From contig WOZC01000026.1 in assembly GCA_011620465.1 (NCBI GenBank), forward strand, positions 1 through 7,372: 7,372 nucleotides of DNA. Reading direction: 5' to 3'. The notes under the pieces are model-generated. The model had not been told where the DNA came from. It did not search any database and saw only the letters and a list, made by a program, of their open reading frames with translations. Below are positions 5,817-7,372 of the stretch, piece by piece (position 1 is the first letter of the stretch; the number at the start of each line of letters is the position of its first letter). The translations under genes and the position numbers were made by a program. The DNA comes from Anaerolineaceae bacterium. Lineage in GTDB: Bacteria; Chloroflexota; Anaerolineae; Anaerolineales; Anaerolineaceae.

Positions 5817-6260
5817 CTAACTTTCAATTACCTTTTTTGAGCCAATGCTGATCTTCTTCGGCTGGGTTTCAGGTTTCTTGGGTAAATGCACTATCAGAAT
5901 ACCGTTATCAGTATCTGCAGTGATTTTTTCTGCGTCGATTACGCCTGGCATGGTAATGCTGCGATAGAAGGAACCATAACTGCGTTCGCGAATATGATAC
6001 TTCCCTTCTTCAGCGTTCTCGTTCTCCTCTTTGACCTCGCCTTTGATCGAAAGGGTATTGTCATCGTAGGTGATTTCGATCTTATCGGGATCAAAGCCAG
6101 CCGCAGCAGCCTTAACAATGTATTCCGTATCGTTCTCGATGACATCTAACGGGAAGCCGGAAGGTAGTGGTTCGGATTCCATGTCGAAGAATCGACTCAT
6201 TGCTCTTTCAAGGTTATATTGATTTCTCCAGTAAGGAGATCGTCTAATCATGTATGCCAT
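5817..6260 (-). CDS. Hsp20-family small heat-shock protein
   Basis: An ATP-independent cytoplasmic chaperone that holds unfolding proteins in large oligomers. From the chosen start it has 147 residues: a short N-terminal arm with 'LERAMSRFFDM' (17-27), the alpha-crystallin domain (about 36-130) with 'RERSYGSFYRSITMPG' (91-106) and the signature 'DNGILIVHLPK' (118-128), and a C-terminal tail with the I-x-I oligomerisation motif I137-S-I139. The usual 'PG' of the domain start is 'AG' here (A54-G55). The frame opens at an ATG at 6272, but GGAGGA inside that extra stretch sits 5 nt before the ATG at 6260, so translation should begin with 'MAYMIRR'. It is monocistronic: an AT-rich inverted repeat lies upstream and a strong hairpin terminator downstream. 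No CIRCE element was seen. Confidence 0.95.
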   Translation of the reverse strand: MAYMIRRSPYWRNQYNLERAMSRFFDMESEPLPSGFPLDVIENDTEYIVKAAAAGFDPDKIEITYDDNTLSIKGEVKEENENAEEGKYHIRERSYGSFYRSITMPGVIDAEKITADTDNGILIVHLPKKPETQPKKISIGSKKVIES

Positions 6261-6264
6261 AGTT

Positions 6265-6270
6265 TCCTCC
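6265..6270 (-). promoter_or_regulatory. Ribosome binding site deciding hsp20 start
   Basis: GGAGGA, five bases before the ATG at 6260. It overlaps the codons following the upstream in-frame ATG (6272), which itself has no convincing ribosome site, and so favours the shorter 147-residue protein. Confidence 0.8.
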
Positions 6271-6310
6271 ATTTCTTTGCTATGTTTTACATTTTAAATT
6301 TAAGCAAGGA

Positions 6311-6345
6311 AAATTAGAAATACGTTAACAAAATATTTCTAATTT
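6311..6345. repeat. 12+12 bp AT-rich inverted repeat between ROK gene and hsp20
   Basis: Perfect arms AAATTAGAAATA (6311-6322) and TATTTCTAATTT (6334-6345) flank an 11-bp spacer containing the palindrome GTTAAC. It lies 50-85 bp upstream of the hsp20 ATG and about 40-70 bp after the ROK gene stop. It could be an operator for hsp20 or an AT-rich terminator for the ROK gene; on the minus strand the stem runs into TTTTCC. No clear -35/-10 pair was found around it, although AT-rich hexamers such as TAAAAC and TAAAAT occur closer to the gene. Confidence 0.65.
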
Positions 6346-6383
6346 ATCAGAGAGTCCTATTCAGAAAAGAGAGGAGCTGGAGA

Positions 6384-7352
6384 TCAGACCCGCAGTGCGA
6401 AGATCGATGGCGCCAGGGCTTCCAACTCTGGTTGACGTGTTCCGAGGGCAGATGCAAAGATTTTTGGCAACTGTCCGCTGCCCAGCCCGGTGGAAGTTGC
6501 GATTGCATCCGTCATCGGTTGCAGCCAAGATTCACCAAGCAAGTTGAAGGGATAGCCAACGATGAAGTTGGTGGGTCGCAGCACATGGATCAGGGTTTGA
6601 AGTTGCTGCCCGAAAATTTGGGCAGCTTCAGCCACCACTTCCAACCCATAAGGATCTGCTGCGATCACGCAGTTCAGGATATCATCCGGAACAGCGTCAT
6701 CATCCCAGTGGTTGGGATGGCGCAACCTGGCGAGCTTCAGCAAACCAGCCGCGCTGGCGATATCGTTTAGATAAACCGATCGTCCCTCCGAGTCGAAATT
6801 GGATCCGAGCAATCGCAGGTTCCCAAAAGCGCCGGAAAGTCCACCAGAACTGGAATAAAGCCTTCCGTTAGAAAAGATGGCTAACCTGATGCGAGGTTGG
6901 AAGCTTACATAAATGGTCTGATCCTGATTGGAGATCGAGCCAAATAAAAGTTCAGCTAAAAGTCCAGCATTAGCTTTGCTTTCAACATAGACCGGCAGGT
7001 TAAAGCGCAAACCCAGTTGAGAACGTAAGGATTCCGATTTCCACAGAGGAAAATCCGCCGCAGAGGTAAGAATGTTGGTATGGGAATCGTAATTTCCACA
7101 AACGGATACTGAAATCACATCGGGTAGCGGCAGGCGCTGAGCCTGGGTGATCATGAGAAGGCGGTCGGCATGACTGCTGATCTCAGATAACATCGTCTGA
7201 AAGCCTTCTTGCCGGGGAGAGGGAAAGGAAAGCTTCTCACTGATCGTTCCGGATGGACTACCATAGACAAGCAATACCCGGTCACTATCAATATTCAAAC
7301 CAAGGATAACGTTGCCAGCAGGTCGGTCGGAGGCTTTTTGACTGCGGAACAT
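6384..7352 (-). CDS. ROK-fold protein lacking catalytic motifs (probable pseudokinase)
   Basis: A 322-residue protein with the ROK (repressor, ORF, kinase) sugar-kinase layout but degenerate motifs. Alignment by eye: the first phosphate loop, usually 'DIGGTK', is 'NIDSDR' (20-25). The catalytic region, usually 'VENDANAAALAE', is 'VESKANAGLLAE' (123-134), so the base Asp is K126. 'GTGIGAG' becomes 'QPRIRLA' (152-158). 'GLAGEFGH' becomes 'GLSGAFGN' (171-178), losing the Glu and His. The CxCGxxGC zinc motif that should follow is absent. The rest of the fold looks intact, including 'IYVSFQPRIRLAIFSNGRLYSSSGGLSG' and 'VLRPTNFIVGYPFNLLGESW'. No helix-turn-helix precedes it. An intact long frame argues for a maintained non-catalytic sugar sensor or scaffold and not a decaying gene. 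The ATG at 7352 has no ribosome site; a TATAAT sits 6 nt before it. Confidence 0.8.
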   Translation of the reverse strand: MFRSQKASDRPAGNVILGLNIDSDRVLLVYGSPSGTISEKLSFPSPRQEGFQTMLSEISSHADRLLMITQAQRLPLPDVISVSVCGNYDSHTNILTSAADFPLWKSESLRSQLGLRFNLPVYVESKANAGLLAELLFGSISNQDQTIYVSFQPRIRLAIFSNGRLYSSSGGLSGAFGNLRLLGSNFDSEGRSVYLNDIASAAGLLKLARLRHPNHWDDDAVPDDILNCVIAADPYGLEVVAEAAQIFGQQLQTLIHVLRPTNFIVGYPFNLLGESWLQPMTDAIATSTGLGSGQLPKIFASALGTRQPELEALAPSIFALRV

Positions 7353-7358
7353 GCTGTG

Positions 7359-7364
7359 ATTATA
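7359..7364 (-). promoter_or_regulatory. -10 element directly in front of ROK gene
   Basis: A perfect TATAAT ends six bases before the ATG at 7352. Transcription would start at or next to the start codon, consistent with a leaderless mRNA. The -35 would lie beyond the right edge of the window, so the promoter cannot be completed. Confidence 0.5.
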
Positions 7365-7372
7365 TGACGTTT

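Noticed and set aside
6261..6272. Hsp20 start at the ATG at 6272 (MEET...).
   Set aside because: Its second and third codons form the GGAGGA ribosome site of the ATG at 6260, and it has no convincing site of its own.
1..7372. CRISPR arrays, tRNA or rRNA genes, insertion sequences, riboswitches, attachment sites.
   Set aside because: No spaced direct repeats, cloverleaf or rRNA-like stretches, transposase genes or long conserved leader structures were seen. Intergenic gaps are all under 300 bp.

Overview
The window looks like ordinary chromosomal DNA of moderate GC content. The likeliest source is Chloroflexota, probably an Anaerolineae-type bacterium. This is inferred from protein style only: a PfkB-family protein with the 'GRLRRE...PGGNLSYAA...' N-terminus and the 'EGSGPFYLLECLPGLKEARL' C-terminus that I associate with Chloroflexota, a lipoprotein with Thr/Pro-rich spacers, and a PadR-HAAS gene pair. 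No rRNA, tRNA, CRISPR array, insertion sequence or integrase was seen, so the phylum call is moderate at best.

Layout from left to right. (1) 15-1326, minus strand: a two-gene operon of a PadR-family repressor followed by a six-helix membrane protein with an N-terminal HAAS/permease-prefix-like domain. It is driven by a near-perfect sigma70-type promoter (TTGACA, 17 bp, TATAGT), with a perfect 10+10 bp palindrome over the predicted transcription start. (2) 1610-2839, minus: peptidase T (pepT), with all metal and catalytic residues intact. (3) 2916-3818, plus: a lipoprotein glutaminyl-peptide cyclotransferase of the plant/bacterial beta-propeller type, divergent from pepT and overlapping the next gene tail to tail. 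(4) 3784-5649, minus: a class III-like PPK2 polyphosphate kinase followed directly, in the same frame and with only a TAA between them, by a PfkB-like protein that starts with TTG. (5) 5817-6260, minus: an Hsp20 small heat-shock protein with a strong hairpin terminator behind it and a 12+12 bp inverted repeat in front. (6) 6384-7352, minus: a ROK-fold protein lacking essentially every catalytic and zinc-binding signature of the family.

The genes fall into small independent units and not one large operon. Peptidase T (cytoplasmic tripeptide breakdown) and the cyclotransferase (extracytoplasmic N-terminal pyroglutamate formation) are both peptide-related but are transcribed apart. PPK2 and Hsp20 both fit energy and stress maintenance. 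PadR and the HAAS membrane protein form a self-contained, probably autoregulated module that could sense an envelope stress or an inducer.

The least ordinary features are two sugar-kinase-fold proteins that appear to have lost catalytic signatures: the ROK protein convincingly, the PfkB-like protein partly. I see no obvious new multi-gene defence or metabolic system.
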